From NCBI RefSeq assembly GCF_910592395.1, contig NC_088315.1, positions 19,448,219 to 19,512,218 of the forward strand: 64,000 nt of DNA, read 5' to 3'. Source of the DNA: Lineus longissimus (Eukaryota > Nemertea > Pilidiophora > Heteronemertea > Lineidae). Below are positions 38,277 through 55,831 of the stretch, piece after piece (the stretch's first letter is position 1; every line of letters starts with the position of its first letter). The position numbers were made by a program, and so were the translations under genes. The notes beneath the pieces were generated by a model. The model saw nothing but the letters and a program-made list of their open reading frames with translations, was not told the DNA's origin and did no database searches.

Positions 38277-39639
38277 CTGCAAAACAGAACAAGACTAAGT
38301 GGTGGTGTTTTTTGAAACTCTTTCTCTCAATCTGAACATGAAAATGAAATTATGTTGACTCTCCTAGTGTAACAGTTCCCCCCCCCCCCCCCTCCTCCCA
38401 TTAACAATCAGCTTCATTTCTCGCAAAATACAAATTACAATTTTTTTTCAAATACTGTGCAGTGACAGTGTGGGGAAGTCATCCTGCACAGCCAAAAAAC
38501 TCATGTACAGGGAAGTGATGAAGACTGAAGTAGGTCAAATCCATCACTCGTTCCATGACACTGACCAAATAAAACATTCCCAGAAAAGGAACAGGAAGTA
38601 ATAGGCAAAGTTGATTGTTTACAATCCAGTATATATAGTTCACCCAGGGTTGGAAGCTCAATCCAGGGACTTTTCTTGTGACAATAGCAGGTCTCGATGT
38701 TTTTCTCCAAAAAAGATTAAGGGCACAGCAATTTTTGGTTTGCTGTAAAGAGGATACTTAAGCTCCCAAGTGCATCAACACATGTTCTAAGTTTTTGAAT
38801 CTTAGGTCTGCCGGTCTGCCATCAGAAACGATCACACGTCGATGAAGGCTGATGCGGGGAACCTGTACTGAGTGTACAAATCTTAGGCCTACGGTACCAC
38901 TGTCCACTCTCACGATATTTACTTGTAGACTGTACTGTACAAGATCGAGAAGCTATAGGCCTACACTACACACAGTACAAAATTTAATCGGCCTAGCCAT
39001 ATCATATACGGTCCACTCTCATATAAATTAGAGGCATGGTAGGCTGCAAGTCATACTAACTGTACTGTACTGCAGATAGCCGGGTAGCCCCATACATACA
39101 GTGCACACACATGATACAATACATACATGGTGTAGTGGAAATGTACTGCATGACTGTGATCTACTTCTTGTGTCTTCCTATTTCTTCAAAGTCCCTTGCA
39201 ATTTTCAAGGTTTTGGGACACAAGTTTTTGTTACCAATAATCTTCTACAATTCAAGAGGTGGGTGTCTACCATCAGGTAATCACCTAGAAATGTTACTTT
39301 CGGCCTAAGTGGTATTTTTTCAAGATAGAAGGCATGTGATCATGCTTTACTGAGATAATAGGTGGTTCAAGTCTGTGTCAAAACGAGGCTATGACATACA
39401 ATGTACTCAATACACATCGCCCAGTACATCACGAGGCCAAAACACAACTGCACACCTCGAACTTCGTCGCTTGCATTCTCAAAACTGCACTATGCACCTC
39501 CAAAACGTCTGGTATCACAAGATTCCTTGAAATCTCTTCTTTATTTACAAACGTAGGAATATCCACAAAATATACGGAATGTGCAAATATCCAGCTGTAT
39601 TCTAATGCTTCCTAACTACGATTTTCTGTACTGAAGGTT

Positions 39640-39770
39640 GATGCGCAAACTGATTGCGCAGTAGAATCCATGACCCTGGAAGTGACGTTTCATCCAGGCG
39701 GTGACGTCCAAATGCGTCAAACTAGCGAAGTGTCTTTCGAGTGCCTGGCGAAAAACGTCATCATAGTCGA
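39640..39770 (-). promoter_or_regulatory. Candidate shoc2 promoter with CRE-like sites
   Basis: Three CRE half-sites sit close together: TGACGTTT (39683-39690), TGACGTCC (39702-39709) and ACGTCA (39755-39760), in a locally CpG-rich stretch upstream of the shoc2 5' exons. No TATA box is evident. Assignment to shoc2 is by position only. Confidence 0.35.
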
Positions 39771-41223
39771 TATATTGAAACAGCAATTAGGATTTAGCTT
39801 TGAAGTATATATTTCTTTCGACATAGAAAATAATTATTGATATGTTGAACACGAATGAAACAACGCAGTTTTGGCGTATTGCGTAAATCAGACTGGTTGT
39901 GATCAAGGCTTGGTTGTGTCAAGGACAAATCTCCACCCAGCCACCATGTCTGCAAATCTGTCTCAGGATCTACTCAGACTCAACTACGTCATGATATAAT
40001 GAACTATGTCTGTGGTCTGTCTCAATCTCCACCCAGGCACAAATCATAACTGCATGCAGTCTCCTGCAATCTCCGGCACCCCCTAAAATCACTAGGCCTG
40101 CCCACTCATTTGTGGCACGAATTAGGGGGAGCGATATTAGCGTGGTTATATTGTAGGCTATACGAGGAACAAATAAAGAAGTAGTTTATATTCTGATACC
40201 ATTAACGCAACTATTACGATAAAACATTTTTCAAATTTGTCGTCACTGTCATCTGCTGCCACCTGAGCTAAGAAAATGGAAAAAGACTTTGAATAAGATC
40301 AAAAATTCACGCCCGTTTTTAGGGCGGGGGACGATTTACAGCTGGAACCCCTGAACCAGCTCCCGCAGATCCGTCATCCATCAAGTCAAAGCAAGCATGA
40401 ACCCGGTTTAATCTGCGGTTTATCTTACTTACATATAAACTAACCAGACTCTTATATAAATTCAAATTCAAATTATTTATTTGCACAACAATCACAAGTA
40501 CAGACAGTATGGCATATACATATACTGTGCATATATACTATACCAGCATTAAAGACTCCCATGTAGTACTGATGGTCCACGCCAGGGGAGCTGGGAGGAA
40601 ATACTACTTTCGTTTAAATTGACCAGAACCTCACTAGGCTCCTGAAGACAGGTACAACCAGGCTGTCTCTTCAATCGCAAACATTATGACCTTAGCCATG
40701 TGAAAATGAGACACATTTGTCCTATGGGTAGAGACAACGTCCACCCTGTAGAAACATGTTGCACTACATTGGGAGAGTACACATCCAGATCAGACAGAGT
40801 ACGCCTGGTAAACGGATAGGCACATCCTGCAAAGACTTGGTACCCTCTGTAGCAACATGGCGTGCAATGAAGGGGAGGACACATCCAGAAGAGACATGGT
40901 GCATTATGTAGAACCTGACACACCCTGCAGATCAGAGCAATGGCACAGCATTTTGGACAAGGTGCACCAGGTGGCGAAAAGGAACATCCATCAGAGGAAA
41001 GGCCTACAGGCCAGTCTACTGCCTCATTGGCAAAAGTCATTTCTGAAGAACATGGTTCTCCCCAGCAGATAAACAACATAGAGCCAATGGGTCTCACACA
41101 TGGTTAATTCACAATTCACCATTCACCTTGGTGAGCATAGTAAACCCTGATTTCACCATGGTGAATTCAGATTCAGCATGGTGAATCCTTGATCATTTTC
41201 GTAAGGGGAGGTCATAATGTTTT
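39771..41223. other. Intergenic sequence with degenerate repeats
   Basis: No gene is supported. About 40690-41060 has a degenerate minisatellite built on the words ACATGGTGCA and CACCCTGTAGA. 40590-40650 is similar to sequence beyond the right edge of the tRNA-like array (about 44270-44400; both contain GGAGGAAA and TTTCGTTTAAATTGACCAG). About 41098-41190 carries TTCACCATGGTGAA-type palindromes. Confidence 0.45.
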
Positions 41224-44200
41224 TGATCGATCAAGAGACAGCCAGGTACCTGTCTGGCCTCGATCAGTAGTACTCGAACGCCCGGCTGTATGTGATGCAG
41301 TTTGAAAAGTTTGGATGTGGGGTTAAATGATAATAGGCCTAATGAAAATTTTGACATCTGTAGATGATTAGATAACAAGATAAGGAAGAAGAAAAAAAGA
41401 GAAAACTGCGTCAGATTCACTGGGAGTCGAACCCGTGACCTGCCGATTAGTCAAACACTCAAACACTCTTAGCGCTGAACCATCATGGCTGTCATGCTGA
41501 ACTGGAGATTTTATTCGCCACTTATATGCGGTATACAAACGAGCGCGCCGCAATTGTGACAAGGTCGCGCAGGTGGCGAAGTGATTTACCGAAATAGTTC
41601 CAAGTAATCGTATATTTCGATATTTGTACAGATTTTTCTCAACATATCGTGTTCATATACCTCTGTGATATAAAATATTATCTTTGCCGTTGATTTAACG
41701 TTTGAATGGCCTTTTTTTTAAAGTTTTTAAAAATCGAGGTCAGCAGGGTCAGAGTCAATCAAGGACTCAGGCAGGGTCAAAAGAAATAGTTGTTGGCGCC
41801 GAAGATGTCAGCAATATGGCGTATTTCCGCCCCACCCGTGAGATTTGCTTTCGTCATGTCATAAGCACATTGAACTGCTAGTAAATCGTGCTGAATATGT
41901 ACCGGCTACCGCTCTCTCCATCATCACCGACGATATGTGCCGGTGCCGGTCGTTTCAATGAAAAAGGCGCACGCCACTGCCGTACCGGTACCTGAGAAAA
42001 CTTGCCGTTTTAGGCAGATTTGCGACGACTGAAACAGTACATCATAGTTCATTGTACATGTATTCTCATATGACAAACCCAGTGGACACATTGGAAAAGT
42101 CACGGTCCGACACTAATACTTTTTTGCCCCAAGGCATCCTCAAAAAACATCAGCTGCCGATTCGAACCGTACTCGATCGGCAGTACTCGAACGCCCGGAG
42201 TCTGTACGTGCCGCAGTTTGAAAAGTTTGGGTGTGGGGTATGATAATGATAATAGGCTTAATGAAAATATTGATATCTGTACATGGATGATTAGATAACA
42301 ATTAAGGAAGAAGAAAAAAAGAGAAAACTGCGTCAGATTCACCGGGAGTCGAACCCGTGACCTGCCGATCCACAGTCAAACACTCTTAGCGCTGAGCCGT
42401 CAAGGCTGTCATGCCGAACTGGAGATTTTATTCGCCACTTATATGCGGTATACAAACGAGCGCGCCGCAATTGTGACAAGGTCGCGCAGGTGGCAAAGTG
42501 ATTTACCGAAATAGTTCCAAGTAATCGTATATTTCGATATTTGTACAGATTTTTCTCAACATATCGTGTTCATATACCTCTGTGATATAAAAGATTATCT
42601 TTGCCGTTGATTTAACGTTTGAATGGCCTTTAAAAAAAAGTTTTTAAAAATTGAGGTCAGCAGGGTCAGAGTCAACCAAGAAGTTGTTTTGAACGACTCA
42701 GGCAGGGTCAAAAGAAATAGTTGTTGGCGCCGAAGATGTCAGCAATATGGCGTATTTCCGCCCCACCCGTGAGATTTTCTCTCGTCACGTCATAAGCACA
42801 TTGAACTGCTAGTAAACCGTGCTGAATATGTACCGGCTACCGCTCTCTCCATCATCACCGACGATATGTGCCGGTGCCGGTCGTTTCAATGAAAAAGGCG
42901 CACGCCACTGCCGTACCGGTACCTGAGAAAACTTGCCGTTTTAGGCAGATTTGCGACGATTGAAACAGTACATCTACCTCATAGTTCATTGTACATGTAT
43001 TCTCATATGACAAACCCAGTGGACACATTGGAAAAGTCACGGTCCGACACTAATACTTTTTTGCCCCAATGCATCCTCGAAAACATCAGCTGCCGATTCG
43101 AACCGTCCTCGATCGGCAGTACTCGAACGCCCGGAGTCTGTACGTGCCGCAGTTTGAAAAGTTTGGGTGTGGGGTATGATAATGATAATAGGCTTAATGA
43201 AAATTTTGATATCTGTACATGGATGATTAGATAACAATTAAGGAAGAAGAAAAAAAGAGAAAACTGCGTCAGATTCACCGGGAGTCGAACCCGTGACCTG
43301 CCGATCCACAGTCAAACACTCTTAGCGCTGAGCCGTCAAGGCTGTCGTGCCGAACTGGAGATTTTATTCGCCACTTATATGCGGTATACAAACGAGCGCG
43401 CCGCAATTGTGACAAGGTCGCGCAGGTGGCAAAGTGATTTACCGAAATAGTTCCAAGTAATCGTATATTTCGATATTTGTACAGATTTTTCTCAACATAT
43501 CGTGTTCATATTCCTCTGTGATATAAAATATTATCTTTGCCGTCGATTTAACGTTTGAATGGCCTTTAAAAAAAGTTTTTAAAATTGAGGTCAGCAGGGT
43601 CAGAGTCAATCAAGAAGTTGTTTGAAAGACTCAGGCAGGGTCAAAAGAAATAGTTGTTGGCGCCGAAGATGTCAGCAATATGGCGTATTTCCGCCCCACC
43701 CGTGAGATTTGCTCTCGTCACGTCATAAGCACATTGAACTGCTGGTGAACCGTGCTGAATATGTACCGGCTACCGCTCTCTCCATCATCACCGACGATAT
43801 GTGCCGGTGCCGGCCGTGCGAGGTCGTTTCAATGAAAAAGGCGCACGCCACTGCCGTACCGGTACCTGAGAAAACTTGCCGTTTTAGGCAGATTTGCGAC
43901 GATTGAAACAGTACATCTACCTCATAGTTCATTGTACATGCATTCTCATATGACAAACCCAGTGGACACATTGGAAAAGTCACGGTCCGACACTAATACT
44001 TTTTTGCCCCAATGCATCCTCGAAAACATCAGCCGCCGATTCGAACCGTCCTCGATCGGCAGTACTCGAACGCCCGGAGTCTGTATGTGCTGCAGTTTGA
44101 AAAGTTTGGATGTGGGGTGTGATAATGATAATAGGCTTAATGAAAATTTTGACATCTGTACATGGATGATTAGATAACAAGATAAGGAAGAAGAAAAAAA

Positions 44201-44275
44201 GAGAAAACTGCGACAGATTCACCGGGAGTCGAACCCGTGACCTGCCGATCCACAGTCAAACACTCTTAGCTAGGG
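41224..44275 (-). repeat. Tandem array of a 0.92-0.94 kb unit with a tRNA-derived head
   Basis: The motif GGGAGTCGAACCCGTGACC recurs at 41422, 42344, 43280 and 44224 (spacings 922, 936 and 944). The first unit begins part-way at about 41224 and the last breaks off at about 44275, inside the tRNA-like box. Each unit holds the tRNA-like head (minus strand), an AAGAAAAAAAGAG tract, a segment with GAGCGCGCCGCAATTGTGAC, and a palindromic core around ACCGGTACC. Units are highly similar but show small indels. No protein is encoded. Confidence 0.9.
42340..42410 (-). repeat. tRNA-Cys-like promoter segment of the repeat unit (representative)
   Basis: On the minus strand it reads GGCTCAGCGCTAAGAG (A-box-like) and then GGTTCGACTCC, a canonical B box. 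The stretch GTTTGACTG...GGTCACGGGTTCGA parallels the anticodon and T-arm region of animal tRNA-Cys, but the anticodon position reads GTG and no acceptor stem closes. It is therefore a tRNA-derived repeat head, not a functional tRNA. Equivalent segments lie at about 41419-41495, 43276-43350 and 44220-44275. Confidence 0.7.
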
Positions 44276-44631
44276 AGGAAAGACTCTCGTTTGAATTGAC
44301 CAGAACCTGGGATAACTGTCCTAGAAAAGACTGATACACGGCATGGGAGCTAGGGAGGAAAGACTTTCGTTTAAATTGACCAGAACTGGTATAACTGTCC
44401 TAAAGGACTGATCCAGAGTAGTCTCCTTATGTAAGGGTGACTTTGATACTCCTGCTCTCCTCAGTCAAATGATCAGCTACACAAAACTAGAATCCTCGAG
44501 AAAAGACAACCTGGATCATGTCACATCTAGCCGAGACAAGGTACACCCTGTATAGATTATATTCCACATCAATCTTGTCAGATAATTGATCACGACAGAC
44601 TCTGTCGTTGGATGGCATAGGAATAATAGTG

Positions 44632-44790
44632 TACCTATTCACCATGGTGAATTGGGACAGTGAAATATTTCATCTTGGTGAGCACGGTAAATTCTGCATT
44701 CACCAATGTGAGCATGGTAAAATCTGCATTCACCATGGCAAGCATGGTAAACTCTGATTTCACCATGGTTGCACCTTTGATTTTACCATG
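44632..44790. repeat. Cluster of TTCACCATGGTGAA palindromes
   Basis: Perfect and near copies of TTCACCATGGTGAA alternate with GAGCATGGTAAA words. A matching cluster lies on the other side of the tRNA-like array at about 41110-41190. Confidence 0.65.
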
Positions 44791-44794
44791 ATAT

Positions 44795-45690
44795 GGCGGA
44801 CTCCTGAGGCAGTCCATTTTTCTGGGGCGTGATTCTCTGCATCCGGAGTGTAACGGGAGGTAAAGAAGTCGCATCCATCCCGGTTACTGCAACAGGGTCC
44901 TCAAGCGTGTCAAGCCGTGAGAAATCGTTGAGAAAACAAAGTAATTACTTTGCTCTAACTGACAAGCGCTTAATACACACTGATTGTTCTTGCCATAATT
45001 AGCCATGTTGCGTGACAAGCACGTGTTCTTGGTGTGTATCCTATTGTTCTCCAAAATAAAGCATATGCCTTTTTTACAATGACTCCATACATTAGCTTTC
45101 TGGCATGGGTGGACGTTATGAAGTTATATAGTGACATTATATGAAGTTTAACAAGGATGCAACATATAAACTGAACGAAAAACGGTATTTTTCTCTGGTG
45201 GACTAAAAGTTTAAACGCGTGGTAGCATTGTTGGCAGGGACATCAAAGAACATGACAATTAAATCGGATACGGGTGTTTGGAAATATTGCGTAAGTACTG
45301 TCTTTCTGGGTCCCTAACCATTTTCGAAACTCGGAAAACACCAAGTCGGCTTGCGTGCACGCGCCTCCCCTCCCCCGCGCCCAAAAGGTCAGAGGGAAAA
45401 AGGCCGATACTTTCAAATCCCCACATCTGAGCTGAATAGACCTATTTCATTAGATTTCGAGTTGCATTTATTCTTGGAAAAACTTTGAGTTAAATATGGA
45501 AATGGCTACAGTTTTTGGATTTTACACGTGTCCATCTTGTTTTCCTAGGAGAAGTAGACGTATGGCACACCACGCAGCGCGCAGTGTCGTAAGAGCCTTG
45601 TCAGTTGGTTTTTACGATATGTTTGGCCTTTTTCAATGCGTTTCTTGAATGAAATTAGCTTAAGTCAACAAATATGAAAGGAACTCTGTG
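44795..45690. other. No supported gene
   Basis: Intergenic sequence between the repeat array and the mastl promoter; no exon or strong repeat is seen. Confidence 0.5.
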
Positions 45691-45764
45691 ATATTTCCGT
45701 TCAAAACAGTTTCTACTATCTACCGCAGTAGCCGCGAAATACGAGCACGTGTTGCGAACTCCGC

Positions 45765-45860
45765 TAAACAATTCAAATCTCCCGCGCTTTGAAATCGATA
45801 CTTCAGCGCCATTAGGGGAAGGTAACTAAAACTAATCCAAAATGGCGCTGTATTTGAAAA
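45765..45860 (+). promoter_or_regulatory. Candidate mastl promoter with E2F site and CHR-like boxes
   Basis: TCCCGCGC (45780-45787), an E2F-type site, is directly followed by TTTGAA (45788-45793), the cell-cycle homology region word. An inverted copy, TTCAAA, lies at 45772-45777. This is about 145 bp before the mastl ATG. In vertebrates such CDE/E2F plus CHR pairs time expression to G2/M through DREAM and B-MYB-MuvB; their function here is inferred. Confidence 0.4.
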
Positions 45861-45935
45861 TGAACTTTTGATGGCCAACATTTATGACTGAGCGAAATCA
45901 CCATTTATGTTAATGATAATAACCCGATAATCATC

Positions 45936-52436
<6,501 letters not shown>

Positions 52437-52761
52437 GGTGTCCGGAGGAATATGGAGTTCTGTGATTATACAGAGTGTCTCAAAAACAATGCTGAAGAAA
52501 CCTTAAAGTTTAGAAGGATATTTATAACTTTGCACGAAGACATGTTTTGCGACGCCCTGTGGTTCTTGACTGTGATTGAAATACTGTAATTATTTATTTC
52601 AAGCCTCGTCGTGGTGTTTAGAACGAGATTGTTTGATCATTTTCATCGTTATTTTGAATATGAATATGAGTTTCATTTATTGCAAATAAGTGAGTGTGAT
52701 TTTGTTACCATCCTCAGCTTGGTGCAATTCGATGAATTTATATTTCAACTTTGTAATTTGT

Positions 52762-52767
52762 AATAAA
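52762..52767 (+). terminator. mastl poly(A) signal AATAAA
   Basis: It lies 326 nt after the mastl stop and is followed by T/G-rich sequence (ACTTGTTTGTCTTTTTGG), as expected at a cleavage site. Confidence 0.7.
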
Positions 52768-52799
52768 CACTATTAAGTACCTTAATGTAAACAATGACT

Positions 52800-54592
52800 T
52801 GTTTGTCTTTTTGGTCAGAAAAGTTGTTAGCAGCGCAAGACCGTAGGAGGTGGAGGAAGGCCGTGGACAGCCTGTGCTCCTGGTGGAATTCAGTGGGTTA
52901 TAGTCCTGATGGAGACCACTGTTCCTTTAATCATCATCATCAAATATGACATTTCTAAAGCGCCCAAATTTGGTGAAAAATTTCACCAACTCTCAGGCGC
53001 CTTTGAAATACACTCGAAAAAGGTGTGCTTTTAGCATTGTTCTAAAAGCTGCCTTTGACTCCTTGAGGACAATTAGCCAGCAGACTGGGAAGAGATGAGG
53101 GTGTCCCAGAGCTGTCCTGAGACACGTTTCAGATTGTTCCGTTATCTAGCAAGGATAGGCTGTGACCCTGCAATCCCATCCCACCGGCCTCATTTTATTC
53201 CCTTGGGGCAACTCCCATGCAATTTGCTGGGTGTTGGATCCAAGATGTTACCACCCAATGTGGCTAGTTAGTTTGCATCCCTGTGGAAAGCACAGGGCAC
53301 AGTGAATGAAAGAGGGCCAGACTTGTGCTCGAGAGTTCGTGGATTTGAGACTTGGCCAGTGCCACTCAGTACTTCCCCTCGGCCTGAAATGACCAAGTGA
53401 AACACAGTACTTGTGCCCTTGGCTTCTAGTCCTGCACTATACTAGATCATGAATGGCTGGGTTGTGACAATTTCCAACACAGCACACCCAGGCTGAGACA
53501 TTGTCCTCGGTTAGGATATCATGCTTTTGTTTGAACTGGATGTCCACAGATGTTTGAAATGCCGTCACAAGTTTGCAGAAAGACTAAACAAAACGTGATT
53601 AAGAGATAGATACCGATATATTCTATTCTATTTACATTTAAACAATACATTTTTGTACCACACAGTAGCATTATTTCATAATTATTATTCACTCAAAAGA
53701 TGTGACCACAACAAAATAGACAACCATCAGAGTCAAAATTCCACGCCCAGGTATCCCCCCCCTCATAAGGCCCGATTGAACTGTGTCATTTTTCCGCTGC
53801 TGTGAGAAAACCATGCCTTGGCAGGCAGTAAAACATTTCAAAAGTCACAGCAGTATTTTTGTTCAGTCTCTACCCTGCGCTTGGAATTCAGACTCGGACA
53901 GCGAAATCAGAATTAAATCCAATTTATTATTTTTAGCAAGAATTATAAAGACCACTGCTGGCTACCATGCAATACGGCCCAGGTTCAACCCAGGATTGTA
54001 TTTCTGAATAAACCATCATGGCTTTCAAGGAACTTAAATTCCTGGCTCTTCAGAACACATACAACATATACAGATTTGAGAGTCTGTCAGATGAGACTAA
54101 TAGCTGTGGTCCCTTGTACCCGAGTGTCTACCCAGGGCGAGCAAAAGATCCCACATGGGTGGACAGTAGCCTATAGTGGACTCCATACCTCGGGCAAAAA
54201 CCCAATAGGGTTACGATCACGGGAATGATATGAGGCTTCCATATTCTTAGTCTTTATCAATTCTTACCAGTAAAGTTACATACACAATAACACAACAAGC
54301 CTGCATAATCAATGCAGTAATCAACATAATCTTATGGCTTGAATAAAGTCTTCATCCATTCTTGCTCTTATCAATACATTAATATCAGCTGATCCCATCC
54401 TAAACCAAATATAGATTGTATCGAAAACTAATTACTTTGAAGTAAATGAGTTTTTGATTGTATTGAGATGGTTCCCAAAACCAGAAAACCCAAATTGAGA
54501 AAAAAGTAAAAAATAAACTGAGATTTCAAGTAGACCTGCATTTTACAATTCCCTGCGTGAAGGGTTAACTTAAGACAAAAACTGAAACAAAT
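52800..54592. other. Spacer between convergent mastl and foxm1
   Basis: No coding exons are supported. 52930-53010 includes TTTCTAAAGCGCC and CAGGCGCCTTTG, possibly an old dispersed repeat. Other sequence is AT-rich with no recognisable structure. Confidence 0.45.
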
Positions 54593-55032
54593 CACAGTGC
54601 CCAATCGACTGAAGTTAACATTCAGGTTTTTGAAGGGTGAAATGCACGGAAGATTTTGGCCGGTCTGCTGCTACACTGAAATTGAGTCACCTGTAACTAG
54701 TTCTCATGACCATTGCATTGCTATACTGTAATTGGGTCACCTGTAACTAGTTCTCATGAACATTGCATTGCTATACTGTAATTGGGTCACCTGTAACTAG
54801 TTCTCATGTACATTGCATTGCTATACTGTAATTGGGTCACCTGTAACTAGTTCTCATGTACATTGCTATACTGAAATTGGGTCACCTGTAACCAGTTCTC
54901 ATGTACATTGCATTATATGACTACTTAGAACAGGTGACGCAGTTTCAGTATAGCAGCAGACCGGCCAAAATCTTCTGTGCATTTCACCCTTCAATAATCG
55001 GAGTGTTATCTTCAGTTGATTGAGTACTGTGC
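54593..55032. mobile_element. Foldback element with about 95-bp inverted ends and an internal minisatellite
   Basis: The left arm (CACAGTGCCCAATCGACTGAAG ... GAAGGGTGAAATGCAC ... TTTTGGCCGGTCTGCTGCTA) is mirrored by the right arm (TAGCAGCAGACCGGCCAAAA ... GTGCATTTCACCCTTC ... CTTCAGTTGATTGAGTACTGTG). Between the arms are five units of a 50-bp minisatellite. No protein is encoded. Confidence 0.85.
54671..54915. repeat. 50-bp minisatellite, about 5 copies
   Basis: The phrase ATTGGGTCACCTGTAACTAG (ATTGAG in the first) starts at 54681, 54731, 54781, 54831 and 54875: three exact 50-bp steps and one shortened unit. The unit continues TTCTCATGTACATTGCATTG CTATACTG. Confidence 0.9.
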
Positions 55033-55831
55033 GCATGTTATTTAGGTTTGCCAGGCCACGAGTGCTACCTGTTTAAATAAGCTACCAAATCTAAGTGCTT
55101 GGCAGTAAGCAAAGCTGTCACTCTGTCAGAATCAACTTCAAGACAAATAATCAAATATAAAATAGCTGCAAAGTATAAAGATACTAACACACAGAAAGAA
55201 AACCACACAATGAAATCCACACTGAATATCAGAAAATGAAGAAATTAACCTTAAATACAGATTGCGTCAACTTAAATGCTACCCGAGAGAAAAAGTCAAA
55301 AGTTCCGAAATCAAGAAAAATGCATATCAAATCATCAAAGAAGCATGACAAAAAATGATGCAAATGCCAAATTTCATTGAAAACAAATCAGTCACACGAT
55401 ATAAATAAGTTATACTAATATTTTCTTTTTCTTGCAATGAAATCAGGAAGTGATCTTCTGATAAGTGCCTGTTAATGGCGCAGCGATTCAAGTACCCTTC
55501 CAAGGCAATTCAAACAATGACAATGCCAACGTTAATGACGTTGTGTCGTCTGTTTTTAATTTGAAACGACATCACACTATGTCATGCATGACGTTTCATC
55601 ACAACTAGCCAAACGAGCCAGCAATTGGCCTCACAGCAGTCGTAAGGATCTCACAATACTGACTGCCTTCGCTTTCGTCATTTCACCTCTCTGGTTGTTT
55701 TTCTGGTATATCAACTGACCTCTTACAAGCCCTGAAAAGGGACATGATAGACAGCGCCCCCTATCAGATTCAATGGGACACTACTTCATAGCTGCAGCAG
55801 ACATAGTGAAATTCGAGTCCTGAATGTGGCA
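55033..55831 (-). other. Probable foxm1 3' UTR and flank
   Basis: No open exon is present. The sequence lies directly after the foxm1 stop on the minus strand and is AT-rich; I could not choose a poly(A) site with confidence. Confidence 0.35.

Noticed and set aside
40684-41097. A 137-codon cysteine-rich minus-strand ORF
   Set aside because: It arises from a degenerate minisatellite (ACATGGTGCA words); the regular Cys spacing reflects the DNA repeat, and there is no start or splice context.
41419-44275. Functional tRNA-Cys or tRNA-His genes
   Set aside because: A and B boxes are present but no acceptor stem closes and the anticodon loop does not form properly; the sequence is embedded in a tandem unit.
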